Source: CAYVQE01 sp964633205 | GTDB taxonomy: Bacteria; Myxococcota; B64-G9 | Direction: 5' to 3' | Assembly: GCA_964633205.1 (NCBI GenBank) | Contig: CAZWFN010000005.1 | Coordinates: 25,902-89,901, forward strand | Length of the DNA stretch: 64,000 nt | In this document: piece by piece, positions 15,709 through 25,728 of the stretch | Position numbering within the stretch: the first letter of the stretch is position 1 | How the letters are laid out: each line of letters begins with the position of its first letter | Program-made: the position numbers and the translations under genes | Notes under the pieces: model-generated | Databases searched by the model: none | What the model saw: the letters and a program-made list of their open reading frames with translations, nothing else | What the model was told of the DNA's origin: nothing

Positions 15709-17736
15709 ATGATGAATCGATTCTTTGCGACCGCTCCCGCACCCAGGGCTCTGGCGCTGGGCGTGGCGGTGCTGATGACCCTCGGCGGGCTGGGCGCCGG
15801 CAGCGGGCCTTCGCCGGCCCGGGCCGACGACGACGACGACTTCAGCTTCGATCTCAGCGGCGAGGACGAGAAGCAGAAAAAGAAAAAGAAGAAAAAGGAG
15901 GCCCGGCAGGAGCAGCAGCAGGCCGACCAGGCAGCCGCTGGCGACGAGGGCGGCTTCGGCTTCGAGGCCCTCGATGTCTCGGTCAAGAGCGCCGAGAAAG
16001 AAGCCATGGAGAAGGCGCTCGACCTGATGAAGGACGAGGACTACGCCGAGGCGGCGGTGGCCTTCTGGGACATCTACAACAACCCGCGCGCCAAGCAGTA
16101 CTTCCAGGGCGCCGAGTACCAGTTGGCCAAGGCGCTGTACCGCATGCGCATGTATCACTCGGCCCTGCGCCACTTCGGCCTGATCCTGGAGAAGGGTCCG
16201 CAGCACAAGTACTTCAAGACCTCGCTGGAGTGGCTGTTCTTCATCAGCCACAAGGTCGAGGATCAGAAGCGGGTGCTCGACTACATCGCCCGTTACTCGG
16301 ACGTCGAGTTCCCCAAGAAGTACCGCGACGAGTTCCTGTTCCTGTTGGCCAAGTATTTCTACTTCCGGGCCCTCGATTTGGAGGCCGGCCGCGGCCCTGC
16401 GTCGAAGAAGGCCGCCGCGCCGGCCGCCGACAGCGCCCCGGCCGAGGAGGGTGAACTGGGCTTCGACCTCGGCGGTGGCGGCGATGCGGAGGAAGAAGAC
16501 GCCGGCGGTTTCGGGCTGGACCTGACCGGCGGTGGCGACGCGGCAGCGGCCGGCGAAGGGGACGAAGATGCCGGCGTTGGGGGCTTCGGGCTGGAGCTCG
16601 ACGTCGAGAAGAAGACCGGCCCCAGTGAGTTGCCCACCGACGTGGTCGGCATGCTGTCGAAGTCGCGGGCCCTGATCCTGCAGATCGACGAGAAGAGCAA
16701 GTGGCATCCGCAGGGCAAGTACCTCGAGGGGATCATCTTCTACAAGGAAGAGAACTACCAGGAAGCGGTCGATTCGTTCAAGCAGGTGGTGCGCATCCTG
16801 CACCCGGAGACGGGCGAGTTCCGTGACGATCGCTTGCGCGAGATGGCGTTTTTCCAGCTGGCGCGCACCCATTACGGCCACAAGCAGTTCAACTACGCCC
16901 TGTTCTACTACGACCGCATCGAACGCGACAGCGTCAACTGGCTCGAGTCCCTGTTCGAGTCGGCCTGGGCCTGGTTCCGCCTCGGCCGCTACCAGAAGGC
17001 GCTGGGCAACCTGATCACCCTCGACAGTCCGTTCTTCCGCGAGGAGTACTTTCCCGAGGGTCTGGTGCTCAAGGCGGTGACCTACTACGAGAACTGCCGC
17101 TACCCGGAGTCGAATCAGATCGTGCGCAAGTTCCGCCGCCGCTTCGAGCCGCTGTTCCAGCAGCTGGAGAAGCTGACCGAGAAGGATCTCGCGCCCGAGA
17201 GCTACTACAAGAAGCTGCTGGCCATCCAGAAAGCCCCGCCGGCGGGCGAGTCGGGCCGGTTGCTGCGCCGCATCCTCAAGGTCGCGCTGGCCGACAAGGA
17301 TCTGGCCCTGCTCAACGAGTCGGTGCTCGAGCTGGAGGAGGAGATGCGCCGCATCCGGCGCAAGACCGCCGGTGGCTTCGCCAACAGCAAGGTGGCCCGG
17401 CGGCTGCTGGACATGCTCGGCAAGCAGCGTACCGATTTGATCACCCAGGCCGGCCTGTTGACCAAGACCCGGCTGGAGCAGGAGCGCGATTTTCTGGCCG
17501 GCCTGATCAGCCAGGTGCTGCGCATCAAGCTCGAGAACGACAACGCCGAGCTCGAGATGCTCAAGCGTCAGAGGGCCGGCGAGACGAATCTCGGCCCGAC
17601 CCTGCTGTCCTACGATTTCTCACCGGCCACCGATGACGAAAAGCTCTACTGGCCTTACGAGGGCGAGTACTGGCGGGACGAGCTGGGCACCTACGAGTAC
17701 ACCCTGACCTGGGGTTGCCGCAAGCAGGTCGACTGA
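15709..17736 (+). CDS. gltC: Gliding-machinery periplasmic protein GltC
   Basis: 675 residues; there is a double ATG at 15709 and 15712 with GGAG at 15701, and either may be used. The signal peptide ends around SPARADD. An acidic and Lys-rich stretch follows (DDDDDFSFDLSGEDE, then a run of lysines). After it comes a TPR-like helical region (about 95-200), a second acidic linker with GFGLDLTGG-type repeats (about 240-300), and a further TPR-like helical domain to the end. This layout and the position after the two barrels match GltC/NfsC of M. xanthus, a periplasmic part of the machine that sits under the outer-membrane barrels. The repeated FDL and GFGL elements may be docking motifs (inference). 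Confidence 0.72.
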   Translation: MMNRFFATAPAPRALALGVAVLMTLGGLGAGSGPSPARADDDDDFSFDLSGEDEKQKKKKKKKEARQEQQQADQAAAGDEGGFGFEALDVSVKSAEKEAMEKALDLMKDEDYAEAAVAFWDIYNNPRAKQYFQGAEYQLAKALYRMRMYHSALRHFGLILEKGPQHKYFKTSLEWLFFISHKVEDQKRVLDYIARYSDVEFPKKYRDEFLFLLAKYFYFRALDLEAGRGPASKKAAAPAADSAPAEEGELGFDLGGGGDAEEEDAGGFGLDLTGGGDAAAAGEGDEDAGVGGFGLELDVEKKTGPSELPTDVVGMLSKSRALILQIDEKSKWHPQGKYLEGIIFYKEENYQEAVDSFKQVVRILHPETGEFRDDRLREMAFFQLARTHYGHKQFNYALFYYDRIERDSVNWLESLFESAWAWFRLGRYQKALGNLITLDSPFFREEYFPEGLVLKAVTYYENCRYPESNQIVRKFRRRFEPLFQQLEKLTEKDLAPESYYKKLLAIQKAPPAGESGRLLRRILKVALADKDLALLNESVLELEEEMRRIRRKTAGGFANSKVARRLLDMLGKQRTDLITQAGLLTKTRLEQERDFLAGLISQVLRIKLENDNAELEMLKRQRAGETNLGPTLLSYDFSPATDDEKLYWPYEGEYWRDELGTYEYTLTWGCRKQVD

Positions 17737-17765
17737 GCCGGTCCGCCGGCTGGAGGAGTGACGGA

Positions 17766-20700
17766 ATGCAGTCCAGAATCGCTTTGGCCGTCGCCTTGGC
17801 GTGGACGCTGGGCGCGACAGCGCCGGCGCTGGTGACGGCGGCGCGGGCCGATGAGCAGAGCGCCGACCGCAAGCAGAAAAAGAACAAGCGCCGCAAGCGA
17901 CCGGTGCTCGACTACCGCGAGTACGGTCGCTCGGTCGAGATCGACCTGCAGATGGCCGAGAAGCGCAAGGCCATCCGCGAACAGCTCCAGACCCTGCTCA
18001 AGTACGAGCGCGACAAGAAGGAGCGCCCGGCGCTGCTGTTCCGCCTGGCCGAGAACTACTTCCAGGAGGCCGAGGCCTTTTTTTTCAAGGCGATGGAGCT
18101 CGACGACGAGCTGGCCGAGGACCCGACCAACACCGCGCTGCGCAAGCGCATCGCCGCCCAGAAGAAGAAGTTGCGAGCCATCGAGGACGAATGGCGGGTC
18201 AAGGCCATCGAACAGTACAAGCGGATCGCCCAGCAATACCCGGACTATCCGGGCCGCGACCAGGTGTTGTTCTACCTGGCCGCCTCCATGTGGGACCTGG
18301 AGCGCTACAATGAGGCGCTGTCGGTCTACAAGGAGATGATCACCAGTTATCCGAAGTCGAAGTGGGTGCCGGACGCCTACCTGGCATTCGGCGAGTACTA
18401 CTTCGAAAACGCCAAGCTGGACAAGGCCCTGATGGCCTACAAGAAGGTGGCCGAGTACCCCAACTCGTCGATTTATCCCTACGCGCTGTACAAGCAGGGC
18501 TGGTGCTACTTCAACCTGCACGAGTGGGAAAAGGCCAAGGAGAAGTACCGCGAGGTGGTGGCGCTGGCCGACATGGAGACCGGCACCACCGGGCGCCGGG
18601 TTCAGATCCGCAAGGAGGCGCTCAACGACTTCACCTCGACCTACGCCCACCAGGGCAGCGCCCAGGCGGCGCCGCGGGTGTTCCAGAAGCTGGCGCCCAA
18701 GGAGGCCCACAAGCTGCTGATCAACCTGGCCAGCATGTACTTCGCCGACGGCAAGGACAAGAAGGCCGTTATCCTGTATCGCTGGTTGATCGATCACGAG
18801 AAGTGCTCGGCCGATGTGCCGTTCTACCAGGGCCGGATCGTCGACTCCGCCTCGCGGGTGGGCAACAAGCGCTACACCGTCACCCAGGTGCGCTCGCTGG
18901 TCGAGAAGTTCAAGCAGGTCGAGCAGTGCGTCGAGAACCCCGACGCGCGCGAGAAGAACAAGATCGAGGAGGCCCGCTCGCTGGCCGAGCGCACCCTGCG
19001 CAAGCTGGCCAGCATCTGGTACAAGGAGGCCAAGGAGACCCGCGATCCCAAGACCTTCGAGTACGCCCAGGAGTTGTTCGGCGATTACCTGCAGCTTTTC
19101 CCGAAGTCCAAGGACGCCTACGACATGCGCTTCGCCTACGCCGAGCTGCTGTTCCATCGGCTGGGCCGCTACGAGCGCGCCGCGGTGCAGTACACCAAGC
19201 TGGTGGCCCGCGATCTGGCTTACTTGAAGAAGCACGGCGAGTTCCCCAAGACCAAGCCCGATCCCAAGAAAGCCTCGCCGCCGGGGACCTACTTCTGCGA
19301 TGCGGCCTACAAGTCGATGCAGGCCCACCGCGAGATCATGAAAAAGGAGCGCCGCCGCGAAAAAAGGCGCCTGCGCAAGGCCAAGAAGGACCAGGCCGCT
19401 TCGGCTGAGAAGGGCAAGGGCGGCAAGCTCGACAAGCTGCCCATTCCGAAGTACAAGCGGCGCTTCCTCAAGGCGGCCGAGATCTTCCTCGACTACTGCC
19501 CCAAGGACGAGGACATCCTCGACGTCAAGTACGACATCGCCAAGACCTACTACGACTACTACCACCTGGATCAGGCCATCCAGCGCTTCGGCGAGATCGT
19601 ACGCGATTTCCCGGACAGCGATCTGGCCAACTACGCCGCCAACTTGGTGCTGGATGCCTTGAACGAGCGCGAGGACCTCGACCGGCTCAACGAGTACGCC
19701 CGCAAGTACTTCAAGAACCGCAAGTTGATGCAGAACGAGAAGCTGCGCACCTACCTGGCCGATCTGATCCCCAAGATCGCGTTCAAGCGCATCGGCGCGC
19801 TGGAGGACAAGCTGCGGACGCCTCCCGAGGGAAAGAGTCCTCTGCCCGAGCGGCGCATCAAGTCCAAGGTGGCCTACGGCTATATCAAGTTCTGGCGCGA
19901 GTTTCCGGACCACGAGCTGGCCGACGAGTCCCTGTTCAACGCCGGCGTCAAGTACGAGGCGGCCGAGCGGTTGGACAAGGCGCGCAAGGCGCGCCGGCTC
20001 CTGATCGACAAGTACCCCAAGAGCGATCTGGTGCCCGGCACCATCTTCAACCTGGCCGAGAACTACGAACGGTTGGCCGACTTCGATGCCGCTGCCGAAC
20101 TGTACGAGCGCTACGCCTCGACCTACAAGAAGATGAAGGGGCTGGGCAAGGCCGTCTCCTACAGAAAGCGCGGCCGCCGGGGCCGCAAGGGCCGGCGTGG
20201 CAAGGCCCGTGCCAAGAAGAAGGCCGCCGAAGAGAAGCGTTTCGAGGGCAACCGGCGCACCTGGAACCTGGAGGACGCCCAGACCGCTCTGCTCAACGCC
20301 GGCATCTACCGCGAGGCGCTGCACCAGTACGCCAGGGCCATCGCCAACCGGCAGGAGTTCGTCGACCTGTTCCCCCGGGCCGAAGAGACACCCCAGGTCT
20401 ATTACTCGTTGGGGTTGCTGTACGAGCGCTTGGGCCGCTACGCCAAGGCGGCCGATGTGTTCGATCAATACAGCCAGCGCTACATGAAGGAGAACCTGGA
20501 TCGGGCCATCGCCGCCCACATGAAGCGCTACGAGATGCTGCGCAAGCTCAAGCGGCCCAAGTGGCGCGAGCTCGAGCGCGAACTCAAGTCCACCATCGCC
20601 CTGTACCGCAAGTACAAGCGCCTGCGCAAGGAGGCCGACCTGACCGAGGCGGCCGAGGCGGCCGCCCACGCGGCGTTCATCCTGGCCGAGCCGACCTACA

Positions 20701-21437
20701 AGGACTACATCAAGTACCGTTTCACCCGGGCGCGGCGCCGGGGGGCCAAGGCCCAGCAGCGACATTTCAAGAAGCAGATCGAGGAGAAGGTCGAACGGTT
20801 CAAGAAGGTGGAGAGGGTCTATACCGCGGTGGCCAAGCGCAAGCAGCCCGAATGGGCCATCGCGGCGTTGTACAAGATCGGGCGGGCCTATGAGGACTTC
20901 GCCCAGACCTTCTACAAGGCACCGATGCCCAAGGGGCTGACACCGGAGCAGCTCGATATCTATACCAGCAGGCTGCGCAGCTATGGCCAGCCGTACGAGG
21001 ACAAGGCGGTGACCCACTTCGAGGCCGCGGTCAAGAAGGGCTCGGAGCTGGGCTTCTACAGTCGCTTCACCCAACGCGCCCTGGCCAAGCTGCAGCACTA
21101 CCGACCGGCCGAATACCCGCGGGAGGATCTCGGCTTCGCGCTCGGCGTCATCAGCGATCCGGCCTCGCGCAGCCCGCTGCTGCTGGCCACCTGGGAAGAG
21201 GCCCGCAAGAAGCCCGAGCTGCTCGCCGAGCCGCCCTTGACCTTCAAGCGTGAAGGCGAGCCCGAGCCAAAGCCCGCCCCGGCGTCCGAGCCGCCGGGCG
21301 CCGCCGGCGACGGGCAGGCAGGGGCCGAGTCCGACGGTGGCGCCGCTGGTGAAAAGCCCGCGGATGCGTTCGAGGAGCCGGCCGATCCGGCTGCCGAGGT
21401 GTTGGCCGAGGACGAGCCCGAGGACGGGTTCGATTGA
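17766..21437 (+). CDS. gltD: Gliding-machinery large TPR protein GltD (AgnA-like)
   Basis: 1223 residues; GGAGGAG is seven bases before the ATG at 17766. The signal peptide ends near TAARADE, so the protein is periplasmic. Many TPR units follow from about residue 90 onward (for example YPDYPGRDQVLFYLAASMWD and YPKSKWVPDAYLAFGEYYFE), with basic Lys/Arg-rich insertions at about residues 520-560 and 795-825. A Pro/Glu/Ala-rich acidic tail covers the last 60 residues. Its size, order after gltC and before a TPR lipoprotein match AgnA/GltD of the M. xanthus G1 cluster and NfsD. It probably acts as a periplasmic scaffold. The stop overlaps the upstream frame of gltE. Confidence 0.72.
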   Translation: MQSRIALAVALAWTLGATAPALVTAARADEQSADRKQKKNKRRKRPVLDYREYGRSVEIDLQMAEKRKAIREQLQTLLKYERDKKERPALLFRLAENYFQEAEAFFFKAMELDDELAEDPTNTALRKRIAAQKKKLRAIEDEWRVKAIEQYKRIAQQYPDYPGRDQVLFYLAASMWDLERYNEALSVYKEMITSYPKSKWVPDAYLAFGEYYFENAKLDKALMAYKKVAEYPNSSIYPYALYKQGWCYFNLHEWEKAKEKYREVVALADMETGTTGRRVQIRKEALNDFTSTYAHQGSAQAAPRVFQKLAPKEAHKLLINLASMYFADGKDKKAVILYRWLIDHEKCSADVPFYQGRIVDSASRVGNKRYTVTQVRSLVEKFKQVEQCVENPDAREKNKIEEARSLAERTLRKLASIWYKEAKETRDPKTFEYAQELFGDYLQLFPKSKDAYDMRFAYAELLFHRLGRYERAAVQYTKLVARDLAYLKKHGEFPKTKPDPKKASPPGTYFCDAAYKSMQAHREIMKKERRREKRRLRKAKKDQAASAEKGKGGKLDKLPIPKYKRRFLKAAEIFLDYCPKDEDILDVKYDIAKTYYDYYHLDQAIQRFGEIVRDFPDSDLANYAANLVLDALNEREDLDRLNEYARKYFKNRKLMQNEKLRTYLADLIPKIAFKRIGALEDKLRTPPEGKSPLPERRIKSKVAYGYIKFWREFPDHELADESLFNAGVKYEAAERLDKARKARRLLIDKYPKSDLVPGTIFNLAENYERLADFDAAAELYERYASTYKKMKGLGKAVSYRKRGRRGRKGRRGKARAKKKAAEEKRFEGNRRTWNLEDAQTALLNAGIYREALHQYARAIANRQEFVDLFPRAEETPQVYYSLGLLYERLGRYAKAADVFDQYSQRYMKENLDRAIAAHMKRYEMLRKLKRPKWRELERELKSTIALYRKYKRLRKEADLTEAAEAAAHAAFILAEPTYKDYIKYRFTRARRRGAKAQQRHFKKQIEEKVERFKKVERVYTAVAKRKQPEWAIAALYKIGRAYEDFAQTFYKAPMPKGLTPEQLDIYTSRLRSYGQPYEDKAVTHFEAAVKKGSELGFYSRFTQRALAKLQHYRPAEYPREDLGFALGVISDPASRSPLLLATWEEARKKPELLAEPPLTFKREGEPEPKPAPASEPPGAAGDGQAGAESDGGAAGEKPADAFEEPADPAAEVLAEDEPEDGFD

Positions 21438-21478
21438 TGCTGGCTGGCGTGGAGTCTGGCGCGAGGAGAGGCGACTTG

Positions 21479-23305
21479 ATGGCGATCGGGATTCGAACCA
21501 CGGCTTGGCTGGCGGCGGCGCTGCTGATCGCCGGCTGCCCATCCAGGCCGGACAGGCGCGCCGACGAGAAGCCGGCCGCCGCGGCGGCGGAGGAGCGCGA
21601 GCAGAAGCAGGCCGAGGCCGAGCGGGCCGCGGCCGCCAAGGCGGCCTTCGAGCGGGCGGTGGCCGCCTATCGGGCCCAGAAGAAGGCCGGCCGCATCGAT
21701 TACGACGACCTGCTGTCGCGCTTCCGCGACGTGTTGGGAATCGGACCCGATATGGCCGAGGCCCACTACAACCTGGGCTGCATCTACGAGGCCATGCGCA
21801 ACGACGACAAGGCCCTGGAGCACTACAAACGCGCGCTGCAGCTGCAGCCCGACCTCCATCTGGCCGCCGCCAACCTGGGCGCCCTGCTGGCCCGCAACGG
21901 CCAGCTCGACGACGCGCTGAACCTGTATCAGAAGGCGCTGAGCAAGGACGCCAAGAACTCGCCGGTGCTGCTCAACATGGCCGCCATCTACGGGCAGCAA
22001 AAGAAGTACGACCAGGCCATCGCGCGCGCCAGCGACGTGCTGGTGCGCGATCCGACCAACGTGGGCGCCTACCGGGTGATGGCCTCGGTCTACTACAGCA
22101 TGGGCAAGTTCGACATGGCCCGGCTGATCTGCCTGCGCGGGTTGAAGATCAAAAAGGACGATCCCAAGCTGCTCAACACCCTGGGCCTGGTGCTGCTGAA
22201 GCTGGACGAGGTCCCCGATGCCTTGGCCAAGTTCCGGGCCGCGCTGGCCCAGCAGCCGGACATGGTTCCGACCCGCTTCAACATCGCCAAGGTGGCGCTG
22301 GATTACAAGGATTTCCGCGTGGCCCGGGCGCAGTTCAAGAAGATCCTGGAGTACGAGCCGGGCGACAAGCGGGCCGAGTTGGGCCTGGCCATCGCCGCCC
22401 GCGGCACCGGTGATTACGATGCCGCCCGCAAGCAGTTCGAGGCCCTGGCCGCACGCTATCCCAAGGACCCGGTGCCGCGCCAGTGGCTGTGCCGGCTGGC
22501 GCTGCGCAACTTCAGCGATCCACACATGGCGAAAGAGCAGTGCGGTCTGTGCCTGAAGATCCAGGGCCGCTCGCCACCCGAGGATCACCCCTGCGTCGCC
22601 ATGTACCAGGAGGCGAAGCAGGGCATCGAGATGGAAAAGAAGATCAAGGAGATGGAGGCCAAGGCGCTCGAGGCCCAGAAACGGCACGAGCAGTTGTTGG
22701 CCCGGCTGCGCAAAATGCGCATCGACACCATAGACCAGGCCTGGCAACGGGCCGAGCAGGAGTGTCGGGTGCGGCCGCCGAAGAAGCTGGACGGGGCCGA
22801 GCTGGAGTTCGTGCTCGACCCGCTGGCGGTGACCCCGGATCGCAAGACCAAGGTCGAATTGGTGGGGGCCGAGTTCGGTGACGTGGACCGCATCAACGTG
22901 GGTACGCTCAAGGTCAAGTGGCGCAAGATCGACGATCACAGGCTGCAGATGGTGGTTCCCAAGGGCCTGGAGCTGGGTCCCTGGGACGTGCTGGTGACGC
23001 GCACGGACGAGTCCGAGATGTTCTTCGGTGGTGGGCTGTGGGTCGGTGAGCAACCCGAGTGCGAGCCAGCGGAGGCGCCGCAGAAGGAAGAAGAAGAAAA
23101 AAAGGGCGAAGAATCAGATAAATCCGGCGAGGCAGGCAAGGCGGCTGGCACCGGGGCGGAACCCGCGGCCGGCGCTGCTGTCGAAAAGAAGGATGGCGCT
23201 GGCGCGGCTGGCCAGGACGGAAAACCAGCGCCGAAATCGGAAGATGAGCCCGAGAACGGGGAGCCCCAGGCGCCCCAGGAGCCCCAGGCGCCGGCCGGGA
23301 AGTGA
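21479..23305 (+). CDS. gltE: Gliding-machinery TPR lipoprotein GltE (AglT-like)
   Basis: 608 residues. I chose the ATG at 21479, with GGAGAGG before it, because it gives a compact lipoprotein signal with lipobox LIAGC (Cys20); the frame begins 45 bases earlier. Residues about 30-65 form a charged helix. Seven or more TPR units follow (about 90-350, for example AHYNLGCIYEAMRNDDKALE), then a coiled coil (about 385-430) and a domain that looks like an IPT/TIG Ig fold (about 440-525, LAVTPDRKTKVELVGAEF). A Glu/Lys/Ala-rich tail ends the protein. GltE (AglT) in M. xanthus is an A-motility TPR lipoprotein of the same cluster as GltD. Confidence 0.75.
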   Translation: MAIGIRTTAWLAAALLIAGCPSRPDRRADEKPAAAAAEEREQKQAEAERAAAAKAAFERAVAAYRAQKKAGRIDYDDLLSRFRDVLGIGPDMAEAHYNLGCIYEAMRNDDKALEHYKRALQLQPDLHLAAANLGALLARNGQLDDALNLYQKALSKDAKNSPVLLNMAAIYGQQKKYDQAIARASDVLVRDPTNVGAYRVMASVYYSMGKFDMARLICLRGLKIKKDDPKLLNTLGLVLLKLDEVPDALAKFRAALAQQPDMVPTRFNIAKVALDYKDFRVARAQFKKILEYEPGDKRAELGLAIAARGTGDYDAARKQFEALAARYPKDPVPRQWLCRLALRNFSDPHMAKEQCGLCLKIQGRSPPEDHPCVAMYQEAKQGIEMEKKIKEMEAKALEAQKRHEQLLARLRKMRIDTIDQAWQRAEQECRVRPPKKLDGAELEFVLDPLAVTPDRKTKVELVGAEFGDVDRINVGTLKVKWRKIDDHRLQMVVPKGLELGPWDVLVTRTDESEMFFGGGLWVGEQPECEPAEAPQKEEEEKKGEESDKSGEAGKAAGTGAEPAAGAAVEKKDGAGAAGQDGKPAPKSEDEPENGEPQAPQEPQAPAGK

Positions 23306-23337
23306 GCAACGGGGGGCGCTGGCAAGGAGGCGATCCG

Positions 23338-23616
23338 ATGAGAACTGCACGGATTATCTGGTGGCTTGCGGTCGCGCTGGTGGCGGCGGTGTGGCTCGGC
23401 GCGACACCGGCTCAGGCCCAGGATGAGGGCGGGGATGACTCGGTGGTCTACGAGAAAAAGACGGTCTACAACTTCGAGGACGACACCATCACCGGCGATC
23501 TGACCCGACCGGACCAGGAGTTCCTCACCGGCCGCAAACTGGCTCGTCACAAGAGCCTGATCCGGGTCCGCGAGGACTTCAAGGAGAAGGTGCTGCAGTC
23601 GGTGAAGGACTTGTAG
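23338..23616 (+). CDS. cglF: Small periplasmic gliding protein, CglF/GltF-like
   Basis: 92 residues; AAGGAGG lies ten bases before the ATG. The signal peptide ends at GATPAQAQD. The mature part of about 65 residues is strongly charged: VVYEKKTVYNFEDDTITGDL, then FLTGRKLARHKSLIRVREDF. The sequence style and the position directly before the FHA gene fit the small CglF (GltF/NfsF) protein of myxobacterial gliding loci. I assign this from order and overall resemblance, not from a solved domain. It sits 32 bases after gltE and 16 before gltG. Confidence 0.65.
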   Translation: MRTARIIWWLAVALVAAVWLGATPAQAQDEGGDDSVVYEKKTVYNFEDDTITGDLTRPDQEFLTGRKLARHKSLIRVREDFKEKVLQSVKDL

Positions 23617-23632
23617 TGCCGGGGAGTCGGCA

Positions 23633-25699
23633 ATGAGCAACCTGACGTTCAAGGTCTATCGGCGCGGCCTGTTGCAGGCCACCGAGAGCTTCGACCGCGA
23701 GATCATCAAGATCGGTCGCCTGTCCTCGGCCCACCTGCGCCTGGAGGACGAGAAGGTCTCGCGAATCCACGCGGTGATCGAGGTGTCGGCCACGGGCGAG
23801 GTCAACATCATCGATATGGTCTCGGCCGAGGGGACCTTCGTCAACGGCGAACGGGTCAACAAGGCCCCACTCAGTCCGGGCGACGAGATCCGTCTCGGTG
23901 ATACGCGACTGGTCTTCCAGGAGGACGAGGCCCAGTCCGTGGCCAGCGACCAACCCGAGGCGGCCACCCAGCCCGAGCTCGAGCCGGTCGGGGCGGCCGA
24001 AGCGACGGCGGACGTGGCCGACCCCGGTGGTTACGCCGCGCCCGACCTGGGGGCGGATGAGGAAGAGGCGGCGGCCGAGGTCGAGCCGGCGCCCGAGCCG
24101 GCCCCGGTCCAGGCCTCACCGGCGTCCTATGTCGAGGACAAGTACGCCGCCGCACCGGAAGCGGCGGCGGCTTCCGAACCGCCGGCTGCAGCCGCGCCCG
24201 AGCCCGCGGCCGTCACCAGCAGCGCGCCGGTCGAGGCCCCGGTGGAGGGCTACTACACCCACCGGGTGGCCCTGCCGCCACCCAAGGAGCTGGGCGAACT
24301 CGATGACGACGAGTCCCTCGGCGCGGCCAACTGGAGACTCGAGGTGCGCCAGCTGTGGGGCCGCGACACGGTGCTCAACGTCAAGGTCTTTCGGCCTGAA
24401 GACAAGCAGGTCAGCCTGGGCGAGGACAAGAAGGCGGACTTCCGCATGCCGGTCGAGTCGCTGCCGGCGGACAATTTTCCCATCGCCCGGGTGGAGTCGG
24501 GCCAGGTGCTGCTGTCGTTTGCAGCCAACGCCAGCGGCGAGGTGCGCTACGCCGACGGCAAGGTGGCGGATCTGGGCGAGCTGGCGCGCTCCTCGTCCGT
24601 CAGCCGAGACCCCAAGTACCCGGATTGTCGCATCCTGCCGCTGGACCAAGGGGCCGGCGCCACCATCGAGCTCGGCAACGTGGCCTTTCGTTTCCGCTAC
24701 GTCAGCCGGCCGGCCAGCTACCTGTCGCGCTTGACCGAGAACCTCGACTACACGTTTCTCAACACCATCCTGCTGATGTTCTTCGCCTTCGCCGCGCTGG
24801 TGGCCACCTTCCACCTGCGGCCCAAGTCGGTCGAGACCACCGAGGAGGAGCTCTACAAGGTGCCCGACCGCTTCGTGCAGTTCATCCTCACCCGGCCCAA
24901 GCCCGAGAAGAAGGATCTCAACTTCTTGGCCAAGCTCAAGGCGGACATCAACGCCAAAAAGGCGGACTCCGCCGCGCGTCACAAGGGCAAAGAGGGCAAG
25001 ATGGGCCAGCGGGGCAAGCCGGACACGGGCAAGCGGTCGGCGGTGCGGGCCATCAAGCGCGACGACGAGGAAGTGGTCGGCAACAAGGGCTTGCTGGCCG
25101 TGCTGGGCGCCGGCGGCCCGCAGGGCCTGTCCACGGTGACCGGTGGGACCGGCCTGGGCGGTGAGCTCGAAGGGGCCATCGGCAACATGTACGGCGGCCA
25201 GGTGGGCAGCAGCGGCGGCTTCGGCGGCCTGGGGCTGAAGGGTACCGGCGCCGGCGGCGGTGGCGTGGGCAACACCATCGGCGTCGGCCGCCTGGGCACC
25301 CGTGGCCGCGGCGGCGGCAAGTACGGCTATGGTTCCGGGGTATCGCGGGTGCGCAAGCGCGGAGAGCGCGACGTCAACATCTCGGTCGGCCGGCCGATCG
25401 TGATGGGCTCGCTGTCGATGGAGATCATCCGCCGGGTGATCCACTCGCACCGCGACCAGATCAAGTACTGCTACTCGAAGGAGCTGACCCGCAGCCCCAA
25501 CTTGAGCGGCAAGGTCACCGTGAAGTTCACCATCAGCGCCAAGGGCTACGTCCAGCAGGCCTCGGTCTCGGCCACCACCCTGGGCAACGCCATGGTGGAA
25601 CGCTGCATCACCCAGAAGGTACGCACCTGGAAGTTCCCCGAGCCCAAGGGCGGCGGCATCGTGATCGTCAACTACCCCTTCATCCTCAAGCCCCAGTGA
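23633..25699 (+). CDS. gltG: FHA-domain gliding protein GltG with AgmX/TonB-like C-terminus
   Basis: 688 residues. The FHA domain spans about residues 20-95 (IKIGRLSSAHLRLED, VSRIHAVIE, EGTFVNGERV: the conserved GR, SRxH and NG positions are intact), so it should bind phosphothreonine in the cytoplasm. A Pro/Ala/Glu-rich linker (about 100-210) and a second globular part (about 220-365) follow, then one transmembrane segment (about 372-396, FLNTILLMFFAFAALVATF). In the periplasm there is a Gly-rich stretch (about 500-562). The C-terminal 100 residues carry a TonB/AgmX-type domain (IKYCYSKELTRSPNLSGKVT, then KVRTWKFPEPKGG). This matches GltG/NfsG, an inner-membrane protein that links cytoplasmic signals to the periplasmic machine. 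Confidence 0.8.
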   Translation: MSNLTFKVYRRGLLQATESFDREIIKIGRLSSAHLRLEDEKVSRIHAVIEVSATGEVNIIDMVSAEGTFVNGERVNKAPLSPGDEIRLGDTRLVFQEDEAQSVASDQPEAATQPELEPVGAAEATADVADPGGYAAPDLGADEEEAAAEVEPAPEPAPVQASPASYVEDKYAAAPEAAAASEPPAAAAPEPAAVTSSAPVEAPVEGYYTHRVALPPPKELGELDDDESLGAANWRLEVRQLWGRDTVLNVKVFRPEDKQVSLGEDKKADFRMPVESLPADNFPIARVESGQVLLSFAANASGEVRYADGKVADLGELARSSSVSRDPKYPDCRILPLDQGAGATIELGNVAFRFRYVSRPASYLSRLTENLDYTFLNTILLMFFAFAALVATFHLRPKSVETTEEELYKVPDRFVQFILTRPKPEKKDLNFLAKLKADINAKKADSAARHKGKEGKMGQRGKPDTGKRSAVRAIKRDDEEVVGNKGLLAVLGAGGPQGLSTVTGGTGLGGELEGAIGNMYGGQVGSSGGFGGLGLKGTGAGGGGVGNTIGVGRLGTRGRGGGKYGYGSGVSRVRKRGERDVNISVGRPIVMGSLSMEIIRRVIHSHRDQIKYCYSKELTRSPNLSGKVTVKFTISAKGYVQQASVSATTLGNAMVERCITQKVRTWKFPEPKGGGIVIVNYPFILKPQ

Positions 25700-25728
25700 T
25701 GACGGCACCCGCGCGGGAGGCAAGGTCG

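Noticed and set aside
17691..21542. A 1283-codon open frame antisense to gltD
   Set aside because: It is a Leu/Gly/Val-rich shadow of Lys/Glu-rich TPR codons; the plus-strand product has a signal peptide, ribosome binding site and TPR repeats.
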